Assembly: GCA_000827205.1 (NCBI GenBank)
Contig: KN832556.1
Span: 413,436 to 477,435, forward strand
Direction of reading: 5' to 3'
Source of the DNA: Plicaturopsis crispa FD-325 SS-3
Lineage: Eukaryota > Basidiomycota > Agaricomycetes > Amylocorticiales > Amylocorticiaceae
Length of the DNA stretch: 64,000 nt
Part shown: in pieces, positions 23,800 through 34,290 of the stretch
How positions within the stretch are numbered: position 1 is the stretch's first letter
Layout of the letters: the number at the start of each line of letters is the position of its first letter
Notes under the pieces: generated by a model
Databases searched by the model: none
Told to the model about the DNA's origin: nothing
What the model saw: the letters and a program-made list of their open reading frames with translations, nothing else
Made by a program: the position numbers and the translations under genes

Positions 23800-25492
23800 A
23801 TGGCCTTCATTCTTCGTTACAATCCTTTGCTGCCTCTCTTGTTTCTGTCATGTCTAGGCACTACCTTAGCCACGTTCGTATACCGTTTATGTGAGTTGCT
23901 ACCCGTGTTTGTGGTTCTCCTGTAGCTCTAATATTGCTTATAGACGACAATGACGGATGTGTCCACGGCGGCTCGGACAACAATGATACGTCCCCTCCCA
24001 AGAACGAAAATCCGTCTGTCCCGTACCAGTCGTGCTGTAGTTGCTCTGTCTAATGGAAAGATGATACGAAAGGCTGCCGGGGGATCCTGGCAACTGCTAT
24101 AACGCCCCGCTTGGTTCTCCCGCTTGGAACAAGCTAGAGATTGCCTGGAATGGCCAGGCCGGCAACGCAAGTTGTATGTGATGCTCTTTCCCCCACCTCT
24201 GGATCACTACTCTAACATGCTTACTTACTTGACAAGGTATTCCTGTCGGTCTTTTTGGAGTCGTAACGTACTGCAATGTAGACTGCACGCAAGGCGACTC
24301 GCATTCAGGCTTCCAGACAGAAACCGGTCCGTCGTATTGTTACGATAGCCCCCAAAAGTACGTCTACACTGTCAAATGGATTCAACGTTCCTAGTCTCCA
24401 CTTATGCTCTTCGTTCAGCTGCTCTATTGGCTCTTTGTACGTCCAGCTCTTCGATATCTGAGCCAACACCTGAAAGAGACGCAATCACAGCCGTGTGCCT
24501 TGCGACGCTACAGTGACTGTCACTGCATCGTCCACACTGACACTCTCGGTGGCACCTACAAACGCAACAAGCTCACCCTTTGTGGCAGCTACATCGCCAG
24601 CCCAATCTTCTAGCGCCTCTACACGACTTTCTGTGGGGACTATTGTAGGTGATTATTTCTCTCCCCGCTTGTGCATGTGCTCTATTTACTAACACATTGG
24701 GTGGTCTCGCAGGTATAGTCGTCGGAGCTTTGGCCTGCTGCATAATCCTGGCCTTCCTGGGGCGATGGTTCCACAAACGCCGCCAGGCTAAAGGCGATGC
24801 TTCCATCCCCGATCCATTCATGCCTTTGTCCGGGCCCTCACTGCGCACTACCAAGAATGTCGTTGAGGCGCCGTCAGGGAGGCATCCCCTCATGATTGCA
24901 TCGTCATCTACAGCTGTCCAACGAAGCCATCACGTTCCTACGGCTGTCCCACCAAGCCACCCTGTCCCGCCACGTCACCCTGATCATCCGTCGCGTTTTG
25001 TTCACTATGTAGATGTGGTGGATATATCACCTCAACCAGCGAGTGTCGTAGATCCGCCACCCCAGTACGTCGATCGGCACGCATAGCAACATTCGTTCCA
25101 CGCGCGCTTTGCACTACTCGTCGCTCGCTTCCCGGCCAACATACATCGTACGGTCGGCTGTCTAGCTTCTTTGGTTAAGGGTGTTTGGGTTTGACGCGAT
25201 TTGCTTAGATTTGCTTGTTGGATTTTGCCTGCGTTGATCCGAGTCGAGCAATGTTTCTTCGATGCTATCAGCGGCATGAGTTCGAGGTTTTGATTTTCTA
25301 CCGTTACGGGACTCGCTCGGGCTCGCCGCAGCCTCAGCGTTGCGACGGGCACCGGTTTCATCCACAGTGTGCGCTCGGACATACAAGCTGCGAGCCATAG
25401 TAGTGTATTCGTCTGATCATCTGTCTGTGTGTAGCATAGTTTACATACGGTATAACATTTAACAAATCGACGGGACCAACTGAAAACTACAG
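23286..25492 (+). repeat. Segmental direct duplication, block A
   Basis: Aligned by eye with block B at 26602-28739 (offset about 3.32 kb). Shared sequence starts at GACGCTCGCTAGAAGCTGAC and ends just past AACAAATCGACG. It contains promoter, full gene and 3' flank. Similarity is highest over the last two exons and lower with small indels in the promoter and ectodomain exons. Confidence 0.92.
23800..25086 (+). CDS. Single-pass membrane protein, tandem copy A
   Basis: Unassigned cell-surface-type protein. Signal peptide MAFILRYNPLLPLLFLSCLG; short ectodomain with paired cysteines (DPGNCYNAPLGSPAWNKLEI, GLFGVVTYCNVDCTQGD, SYCYDSPQNCSIGSFRVPCD); Ser/Thr stalk (TLTLSVAPTNATSS, SPAQSSSASTRLSVGT); one membrane helix (GIVVGALACCIILAFLGRWF) followed by stop-transfer KRRQAK; and a Pro/His-rich cytoplasmic tail (HHVPTAVPPSHPVPPRHPDH) ending PPPQYVDRHA. 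I read seven exons; every junction keeps phase if donors such as GTACCA (after PSVP) and GTACGT (after SPQ) are used. Apparent stops lie inside those introns. The layout resembles the many fungal wall-sensor-like proteins, function unknown. Confidence 0.8.
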
Positions 25493-26601
25493 TGTGCGAA
25501 TCGCCAAACCGACACGCGAGGGTACCCTCTCGCGGAATCGTTTCTCTGGCCTCAATTCTCGACCTTTCTCCCTGAAAATAGGCGCATTCGACGCGGAAGA
25601 TGCTAAAGCAAAGGACTTGTGGAGCGAAAGTCCAAAAATAAAATTTTTATTTTTTCTTGTCACCAGAATTTGCAACATCGGCACAAAACAGCTTAAAACA
25701 CGGGTTTTCTGCCGTTTATAAGGCCTGTGCGGTCATGTACGCCCCTGGATAGGTCCCCCAGAGCATCTCCAGGTCCTGTTGTTGTGCGAAAGTGTGCTGG
25801 ACATTGATGCCAAGGTGTGGTATTTGTTTCTGCAGACTGCCGAGGAATATAATCGCTGTTTGCTGAACATCATTCCAGTAAGTGTGAACCCCGTTTTCGG
25901 GCATTTCTCGAGGTATCCTCACCAGGGGGAAGGGTTGGGAGAGGTTAGGACCCATACGGAATATATATATTTTTTTCTCAGCCAAAATTTGCACCCACAC
26001 CCAAAATTCGCTGAAAATCACTAAATATGCTTGTTTTAGCTAGTTTTACTTTCAATTTTTCTTCGCGCCGCAAGCGGCGTACGTGCCAGCGATGGGCGGG
26101 CGTGCTGTGAATGAGATTCGCACACTGTAGAAGGAGTAGCGTCGCGCGTCAGAGCGTCCCAAGTCACTAGTCCTCGTCCATGGCATACTGTACTGGAGTC
26201 TGTCATTTCGTCAAGGTCACTTTTTGCATCGTCAGTCCTGGCCAGGGCTCCTAGGGGCTCCTGCGCGGCTATATTCATGTACATGTTCTGCTTCGAACTG
26301 ACTCAACAGACACCGCCTCGCAACTGCTGGCCCATATAGCATACAAATCCCGCAACCCCAATGCACGCTACCAGTGATAACGCACCATAGCACAGCTTGC
26401 GTGCACCTGCGTGCAGACTCGGAGCCCTGCGGAGTCAATCTCGGTATGGCTTAGTAGTGCCCGCAAACTTCTCCAAGAGCCCAGCTGAGCGCTTGCAGTC
26501 TGAGAACCTCATGGGCTATGTAGTCACTTGTATGGTCAGTGGGTTGTTGCAATTTCGATGAGTTAAAATCTTGAACGGTAACCGCAGTTCTGATTCAGAC
26601 T
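25493..26601. other. Unique spacer between duplicated blocks
   Basis: About 1.1 kb with no counterpart after block B. It begins with a 20-base near-palindrome (CGCGAGGGTACCCTCTCGCG, about 25515), then A/T-rich runs near 25630-25660 and 25960-26035. A minus-strand frame near 26230-26430 contains a hydrophobic stretch but no start, splice logic or relative. No terminal repeats of a mobile element could be defined. Confidence 0.5.
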
Positions 26602-28739
26602 CGACGCTCGCTAGAAGCTGACAAATTCGCCCAAAAAGGTAAGTAAGTTGTTGCACTCTTCCGATTCCTCGTTCTTTCTTCGTTCCCACTGCCTAGCAGT
26701 GCAGGCCCTCTGCTTAGACTCGTAACTACTCTAAAATGCATCGCATAAAATTGACAAGCATTGGCGCCAAGAGTGTTTGCTATCGTGGCATGGTAACGAG
26801 CCCACCCTCTGGTATTCCGTCAAAGATGGCGCAACGCGGCGAGTCCCAAATCTGACGATGTACCACAGCTTTTCTGTGCTAACAATTCTGTAGGGTATTC
26901 CACTTATCGCCGAGGCTCAAGTACATTCAACCTCTACCTTTGGAGCTGCGCCGCATTCCGAGGCTTAGATAGCAGCAGATGGGCGCTCGAGCATGGAACG
27001 CATCAGATCACGGTTGTGTGTCTCCGTGAAGTTAGCCCACGGGCGCCTCTGTAGGCTATACATTAGGGCCATGTTGAACCGTGCGTGTCTCCCTTCATCG
27101 TAGATTCCCACTACATTGCTATGGCCTTCATTGCTCGTTACAATCCTTTGCTGCCTCTCTTGTTTCTGTCATGTCTAGGCACTACCTTAGCCACGTTCGT
27201 ATACCGTTTATGTGAGTTGCTACCCATGTTTGTGGTTGTCCTGTAGCTCTAATATTGCTTATAGACGACAATGACGGATGTGTCCACGGCGGCTCGGACA
27301 ACAGTGATACGTCCCCTCCCAATAACGAAAGCCCGTCTGTCCCGTACCAGTCGTGCTGTAGTTGCTCTGTCTAACGGAAAGATGATACGAAAGGCTGCCG
27401 GGGGATCCTGGCAACTGCTATAATGCCCCACTTGGTTCTCGCGCTTGGAACAAGCTGGAGATTGCCTTGACTAGCGAGGCCAGCAACAACAGTTGTATGT
27501 CGTGCTCTTTTCCCCACCTCTGGCTCACTACTCTAACATGCTTACTTACTTGACAAGGTACTCTTAGGGGGCCTTTTGGAGTCGTAACGTACTGCAACGT
27601 AGACTGTGCGCAAGGCGACTCGCAGTCAGACTTACAGACAGGACCCGATCTGTATTGTTTCGCTAGCCCCCAAAAGTACGTCTACACTGTCAAATGGATT
27701 CAACGTTCCGAGTCTCCACTTATGCTCTTCGTTCAGCTGCTCTATCGGCTCTTTGTACGTCCAACTCTTCGATATCTAAGCCAACACCTGAAAGAGACGC
27801 AATCACAGCCGTGTGCCTTGCGACGATTCAGTGACTGTCACCCCATCGCACACACAGACACTCTCGGTGGCAGCTACAAACGCAACAAGCTCACCCTTTG
27901 CGGCAGCTACATCGCCAGCCCAATCTTCTAGCGCCTCTACGCGACTTTCTGTGGGGACTGTTGCAGGTGATTCTTTCTCTCCCCGCTTGTGCATGTGCTC
28001 TATTTACTAACACAATGGGTGGTCTCGTAGGTATAGTCGTCGGAGCTTTGGCCTGCTGCATAATCCTGGCCTTCCTGGGGCGATGGTTCTACAAACGCCG
28101 CCAGGCTAAAGGCGATGCTTCCATCCCCGATCCATTCATGCCTTTGTCCGGGCCCTCACTGCGCACTACCAAGAATGTCGTTGAGGCGCCGTCAGGAAGG
28201 CCTCCCCTCATGATCGCATCGTCATCTACAGCTGTCCAACGAAGCCATCACGTTCCTACGGCTGTCCCACCAAGCCACCCTGTCCCGCCACGTCACCCTG
28301 ATCATCCGTCGCGTTTTGTCCACCATGTAGATGTGATGGATATATCACCTCAACCAGCGAGTGTAGTAGATTTGCCACCCCACTATATCGATCGGCGCGC
28401 ATAGCGACATTCATTCCACACGCATTTTGCACTCGTTGCTCGCTTCCCGGCCAACATACGTGGTACGGTTGGGTGTCCTGCTTTTTTGGTTAAGGGTGTT
28501 TGGGTTTGACGCGATTTGCTTGTTGGGTTTCGCCTGTGTTGAGCTCGCAATATTTCTTCGATTCTTTCTCCGGCATGAGTTCGAGGTTTCGATTTTCTAC
28601 TGTTATGGACTTGCTCGGGCTTACCGCGGCTCCAGGCTCCGCTCGGACACACCTGTATCTTGATCAGTCTGTGTATGTATGTATAATATAGATTACGGTA
28701 TAAAAATTCAACAAATCGACGACACCAATGGAAAACAAG
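26602..28739 (+). repeat. Segmental direct duplication, block B
   Basis: Partner of block A at 23286-25492, same order and orientation: promoter, gene, 3' flank. Ends about 10 bases before the stop of the resolvase gene on the other strand. Confidence 0.92.
27121..28404 (+). CDS. Single-pass membrane protein, tandem copy B
   Basis: Paralogue of the gene at 23800-25086 with the same exon plan. Signal peptide MAFIARYNPLLPLLFLSCLG. The ectodomain differs in several places (GPFGVVTYCNVDCAQGD; SDLQTGPDLYCFASPQ), whereas the membrane helix and cytoplasmic tail differ at only a few residues (RWFYKRRQ for RWFHKRRQ; ending PPHYIDRRA). All exons stay open when spliced as in copy A, so both copies look functional. 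More change outside than inside the membrane suggests either ligand-side divergence or gene conversion of the 3' half. Function unknown. Confidence 0.78.
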
Positions 28740-28746
28740 AAGAACC

Positions 28747-31671
28747 TCATGTAAGATCAATGAAGATGTCTGCGTCATCAAGAAATAGAGAGCTATCTTG
28801 CGAGGAGGATGACATTGGATATTCGTGCATACCGGCGCCGCCCCTCGCCGCGTGTAATGAAGGACGAGGGCGGTTAGACGAAGACGAGGCGCGAGGAGGT
28901 GGCGCGTCCTCTACGTCGCTGAATATCTCGATAACGTCTGAGTCGAGACCTATGACCGGCGGTGGCTGAGGGCGAGGAGGCGCGGGTTCCCGGCCAAGAG
29001 AGGATATCGAGGACGACACAACGACAGGGCGTCTCTTCGGCACAGCCTGAGAGCCCCGAAGATTGCTGAGAACGGTCGAGCGGTGCACATTGGCGGTGGC
29101 CGGCGCGGGAGGCTTCTTGCGCGCTGCAGCGGCCACAGGTTTGCGCCCGCCAATGCCCATAATCTGGTCAAACATGATGTCAAACCGATCTGGCGGCGCA
29201 TGATCTGACTCGGCGTCGGCATCGTCGTCCGTCTCATCCAGGTCAACCATGCGAGGTACGTCGGGCGCCGGACCATGAGTAGTTTTCCTCCGTTTGGATG
29301 CATTGGACTTGGCCGTGCCCTTCGCGCGCGCGTTTCTCGAAGGCACATCCGGGGCTGACAGTCGTGGACGCTTGCGAGCGGGGGCCTTCTTCCGGCTGCG
29401 CGACGCGCCTGGCTCCGGGCCCATGATCTGGTCGAATATCCGGTCCATTGCGTCTCGTTGCTGCGGAGGATCGTCTTCGGCATCTGACGCGGCCGGCCGC
29501 TGTGGTCGCTGTGATTGCTGCGACAATCCTGTCGCGCCCATGATCTCATTGTACAGCACATCAATCCTGCCGCCGCGCTCTTGCGTTGGCGCGTCCTCGT
29601 TGTCGGACATGGCGAGCATGCTTGGGTCGTCGGGGTTCGGGAATGTGAACAGGAAGCCGGAAGCGCTGGGTTGCGCGCGGGAGGGGCCCGCGAGCGCGCC
29701 GTCCGGGATGGCGCGAGAGGGGCCCGCAGAGGCCGAAGAGGAGCTCGCAGCATTCGCCGCCCTCTTTCGCGGCTTAGGCGGAGCTCTGACGGGCGAGCTC
29801 TCCATGCCCGATGCGCTCTCCTCATCGCCCGAGGTCGCTTTCGCCTTGCCCTTGCCGCGAGACGCCTTCTGCTTCTTCGCCCCTGCGCCGAACTCGTATT
29901 CCTCTACGAGCCGTGGATGCACCTGGCGCATCATGCTGACGGGGATCCACATGAGCATGGGGCTATTCGGCTCTGGCGGCGGCGTCTTCAGCTCCTTGGT
30001 GGTCCCCGGGTCGACCCTCGTCCCCTTGATGCCCGCTTTCGCCATTGCTACGAGCTGGATCGGCGAGACTTCGACGCGGTACTCCAGCACGCGGTCCGTC
30101 GAGACATGCTGGCGCGTCCCGACAATACGCAGGATGAGCGGGTTGGGATCCGGCGCGGCGGCGGCGGAGGGCTGCGAACCATGGTTGGCAAATGTCGCCC
30201 GGCGCCGCTCGACGTCGGACATATCGAGAAACTTCTTCACAAGGCCCGCCGGAGTCCCTACAGCCTCTGCATTCGACGGGGTGAGGGGGCCGCGAATCGC
30301 CGCGTCCAGAATGCCCGCCGCGATCCGTCGGTCGCGCTCCCTGTCGTCTGCCTCGAGCGCCGCGCGGCGGAGCACGCGCATGACGGCGGGACCCCAAACG
30401 AGCGTGCGGAAGCAGTGCACGAGCGCGCGCGCGTGGCCCCATTCAAACTTTTCCTCCGCGAACGCGGCAATGCGCGCGAGGTGCATCTCGCCGGTGCCGC
30501 GCATCGGCCCGCCGCCGCGCGCGCTGCACACGGGGCTTGCGTAGTTGGTAAGAAGCGTGCGGTCGGGGAAGGTCGCGGGGACAGAGAGCGAGGGGTGTGC
30601 GCGGTGCAGGAAGCCGCGCGAGTTGGTGCGCAGCTCGGTGTTGATCGCGTCGCGCCACTGCGGGAGGAATTGGTCGAGGGGCTGTTGGTCGCGGCGCTGG
30701 AAGGCTTGCAGCAGCTGGTCGCCGAACCCGCAACGCGCCAATGCATGTGCGGTCTCTTTCCCAAATTTTGAAACACCTCCCTGTAAGCATGAATTGAATT
30801 TAGCATGGTATACTTGACGCGTTGAAAATTGGGCGCACAGCATCGTAGTCTCCGCCCGAGAGCAGGGCAAAAAGGATCATCCCTCCTCTGGTGAGGGAAA
30901 CTTCGGGATGGTTTCTCACGTTGTCCGCTGTAAACACCATGACGTGATGCTTGCTTGCTTTGCCGTTGGCGTCCAGCGCTGGGTTGCACTTGTTGCCCGT
31001 GAGCGCCAAACTAGGGCTGTTGTAGGCAGGTGAGCAAAGACACAATTTTCGACAGAAAGCGGCTCTTACTTTCTTATCACTGTGAGCGCGCCAAAGACTA
31101 GCGCGTCGATATCGTCAGTCATGACTGCGTCGATCACGCCGCTCCGGTTCAGATGGGCAAGTTCCGCCTCCGCTTCTCCCAAAGCCTCGTTCGCGCTATC
31201 AACATCTAGAGTGCAGAGCAGGATAGCAGGAGACGCGTAGACTCACCATGCGCCATTCCATTCCGAATATGTCTAAGATGTTCTTCAATTCAGCGGTAAG
31301 ACCGTGCGACCCGGCCTTGCCCATCTTGCTGCCGCGCTTCTGTTTCGGTCGCTCGCGGCCATCGAACACGAACAGCGGGAGCAAGGGGAGCTCCGCGAGT
31401 TTACACGCGCGGAAGAAGAGGAGGCGCAGTTTTGGGTTCTCGCCTTCGTTGGTGCTGAAGTGGGCGTGCTGGTACCATATACTAGCATCTATACCAACGC
31501 GGTACGCGCGTTTTCCAGACTTGTTACTCTCGAACCCATCTACGACACATAGATGGTGGAACGAGCGCGACTGTCCGGCTTTGTTCACGATCTTGTACGC
31601 GAATTCAGGGTTGGGGGGAATGTCACTGCAGAAATGGTATCACTCACATCCCATAGTCCTGGAACACCCAT
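28747..31671 (-). CDS. YEN1: GEN1/Yen1-type Holliday junction resolvase (XPG/Rad2 family)
   Basis: Structure-specific nuclease that cuts four-way junctions symmetrically, nucleus. Exon 1 is MGVPGLWD (31671-31648), then IVNKAGQSRSFHHL. The XPG-N domain carries VGIDASIWYQHAHF and FVFDGRERPKQKRGS; the XPG-I domain carries EAEAELAHLNRSGVIDAVMT and DDIDALVFGA; then LLSGGDYDAGVSKFGKETAH, the helix-hairpin-helix part. Acidic catalytic residues are present. A chromodomain-like part (LEYRVEVSPIQLVAMAKAGI, LMWIPVSMMRQVHPRLVEEY) precedes a long disordered tail with three copies of a D-x2-[FY]-[DN]-[EQ]-I-M-G motif and a SUMO-interaction-like VIEIFSD. Introns cluster in the 5' half; the 3' exon is about 2 kb. 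Long antisense frames here are shadows. Confidence 0.88.
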
Positions 31672-32329
31672 TGTAAATGGCGCCCGCCGTAGATATTGTC
31701 GTTCTCAAGCGGGTAGAACAGAAAGAATACAATGATAATAGAGCGAAAGGGAAGCGAAACAGCTGAAGTTGAAGTAAAGACCGAAGAAAAAGTCGGGCAG
31801 ACGGTCACCAAGCCGTGCCAAAAGCGCCAAAGGTCACAATCACGTTGGCCGTTACTTTCCTGCGCGAGTTTTTGGACGCTTTCACTTTGTTTTGCTTTGC
31901 AGCTTGCTTCCAACTTGCTTCACTAATTTTCAGTCCTTGCTGGCCATTCACATATCGGCAAGCGGTTTTCACGTTACTGCTTGCTATCATGCGTCAGTCT
32001 CCAGCCCTAGTCTCTGCAGTATAATCTTGCTTCTAATGCCGGTCAAAATAACGGCTTTCATACGCCCACAGCATGTCGGCCGACTGACTGCTCTCAGCTG
32101 TACTTCTGTCGCATATGTTTCTCGCCGAGAAGAACAACATGACAGCACTGTACATGCTTGGGATTCCACGTTGACTAAGTAAACCTTGACGCTGGCAACT
32201 CGTGGCATCTCCGGCGCTTAGATGTACTGCCTCTTTCTCGATATGTGCAGACCGAAATATACGCGGGGACACACTCCCTCTTAAATCTCATCTGTAGCCA
32301 CAGGAACAACAACGCATATACCTCTGAAG
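31672..32329. other. Divergent intergenic region
   Basis: About 660 bases between the starts of the resolvase gene and the next rightward gene. Pyrimidine-rich tracts near 31850-31930; no coding support. Confidence 0.4.
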
Positions 32330-34257
32330 ATGTCGTCCTCGCAGACGATCCACCCGGATTACGAGATCTATGCCGAGTAAGTCCTCTCGTATACATCCAG
32401 CGCGCTATTGACGCACACGATGGTCCCAGACAGATGGCATTGCTGATGCACGGCACAGCTCTATGGTATGTGCATGTCATACACACCATATCGATTTTGC
32501 CTGACTTTTTCTTAGGGAACCATCGCCTATTCGACATCGATATGATTGTGTGCGCCTCGGCGACGTTGGATATATTGCAGAGGGCCAGTTCTGTCTTCTA
32601 TTCCATGCAGCCGAGCCTTTGGGATCGCGTGTGCTCGGGGAGGATGTTCCTCTCGAATTTGAGCCGCTAGACTATGGTTCGGTCAAACAGCTGCAACCTC
32701 GTTTACCCCGACCATTGTATACTCAAACCGTACACAATAAAGGCGCGTCACTTGACGCAAGTCCCCCCGACATGTATGCTAATTGGATATGCCGTGACCC
32801 TCACTGACGACGACACGGATCCAGGACTTTTGTGCAAGCAGGCGCCTCTTTCAAATTCGATCTGACAAGCGACAAGGGTGCCATATTGCTGACCAGATAC
32901 CCCACGTACCGCAGCAACGCGGAGCTCAAGGGAAGCTGCATGAAGTACACGAGAAAGCACCATTCATCATGGGTGCAGTTTGCAGAGGACAAAGGACACG
33001 GCGCGGTCAACCCCATCCTTGTCACCGGCACAGACCTTACACTAGACTTTGCGATGCTGGCCTACGCATCCCTTGGACGCAGCGTAGATGTCAAATTCAG
33101 CGCTGAAGCCACCGGCATCGCATCCCTGCAGGCGTCCGTATGGGGCAAATGGGCATTCAACGGGTCTGTCCATCACACTTGTGGGCCGCAAGTCACTGCG
33201 GCTCCGGGCTACATTCCCCAAGGAAATGCATTACTGGAATTTCCGGACACTGAGGATGTCCGTCCAATGTTCGATCAATGTGTCTTTGTGCGCGGCTTCC
33301 GCATTCGCAAGCGATTGGGTTTCTTTCCGCAAGTTATGAATGCGGCCGCAGAAGCGGTGGACCTTGATGGGGATTCTTCGGACCATGATGCCTCTGCAGG
33401 AGGTGCACTAGTTGCATCGGAGGCGCTCGATGTCGATTCTGCATACGTTGTAGACGATGACATGCCCCCGGTACTACTTGTGATCTTGTTGTTTCACTCT
33501 ATGCACTTACTCACGCCGTTTCGTCCAGGATATAGACCCGTTAGATTGTATAGCGCACTATATATTCAAGGTAAGCCATTCTTTGTGTCCACAGCAAGAT
33601 AGCATTTTGATCGTTTTTTACAGAACTCGGACGCTTCTACATGCATTCTTCACGACGATGATTGCACCGCTCTGATCAAGGTAGGTGATAAACCTGCTTC
33701 TGCCACCGCTAAGACTCAACTTTAGATGCTTATACTTATATTCAAGGACTCCGACCTCCAACCTGGGGAGAGCTTGGGTGACTTTTTAGCCCGTCAAAAA
33801 CCCAAAGTGACAGTGGATGCGGATGGAGGTCAGTCTCTTTGTCTTTCCTCAGCACCATTGCATTGCGACGAAATTGCTCACAAACAATCCAGTGGCGAGC
33901 GTATATCTCCCTGACAAAGAATTCGCCCCGGATTCTTCCAAGGTTCCTGTCGTTGAACCTATCACAGACAAGGCAACAGCACTGAACTCGCCCGTGTCTG
34001 TTACGCTTCCTCCCGGACTGAGCAGAAACCTGCTCGCAACAGTGTTCAAAACTGTCGACCACTCTAGTGGCAGTCTATACGCAGTCAAAATCAGGAAGAG
34101 AAGCCACTTCCGACGTGGACCGAAATTGGATCGTGCGCCTGATGAGGTCGTGCTTCAGCGGCTGAGGGGACGGAGGATGGATGAGATACAGACAATTTTT
34201 AGCAACGATGAGAGCATCAGTACGTACCCCATCGCCCGCGGACTATTAAGATTTTAA
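32330..34257 (+). CDS. Unassigned basidiomycete protein, possibly 5' part of the AAA gene
   Basis: Starts MSSSQTIHPDYEIYAE; splicing gives QMALLMHGTALWEPSPIRHR, RYDCVRLGDVGYIAEGQFCL, FHAAEPLGSRVLGEDVPLEF, then ASFKFDLTSDKGAILLTRYP and KYTRKHHSSWVQFAEDKGHG, VFVRGFRIRKRLGFFPQVM. This pattern (GDVGY...EGxF, an RYPTYR and KYxxxHxxSW block, RGFRIRKR) belongs to a lineage-specific Agaricomycete family of unknown role, as far as I recall. Acidic region follows, then DIDPLDCIAHYIFKNSD and DDDCTALIK. All introns to about 34225 keep phase. The frame can stop at 34257, or splice from a GTACGT donor at about 34218 into the AAA exons; both are open. Confidence 0.7.
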
Positions 34258-34290
34258 ACCCCACTAAATACAGAGCTCATCCTCCGGTAC

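Noticed and set aside
24340-24430. In-frame stop after KWIQRS in membrane-protein copy A, suggesting a pseudogene
   Set aside because: The stop is inside an intron that starts at the shared GTACGT donor after SPQ and ends TTCGTTCAG; the spliced product is open in both copies.
26036-26438. Minus-strand frame with a hydrophobic stretch in the spacer
   Set aside because: No signal peptide, no start with context, no relative; could be chance.
29294-30771. Two long plus-strand frames (416 and 418 codons) across the resolvase tail
   Set aside because: They are antisense to a domain-bearing exon in GC-rich, low-complexity DNA; their products are Arg/Ala/Gly-rich with no motifs or splice logic.
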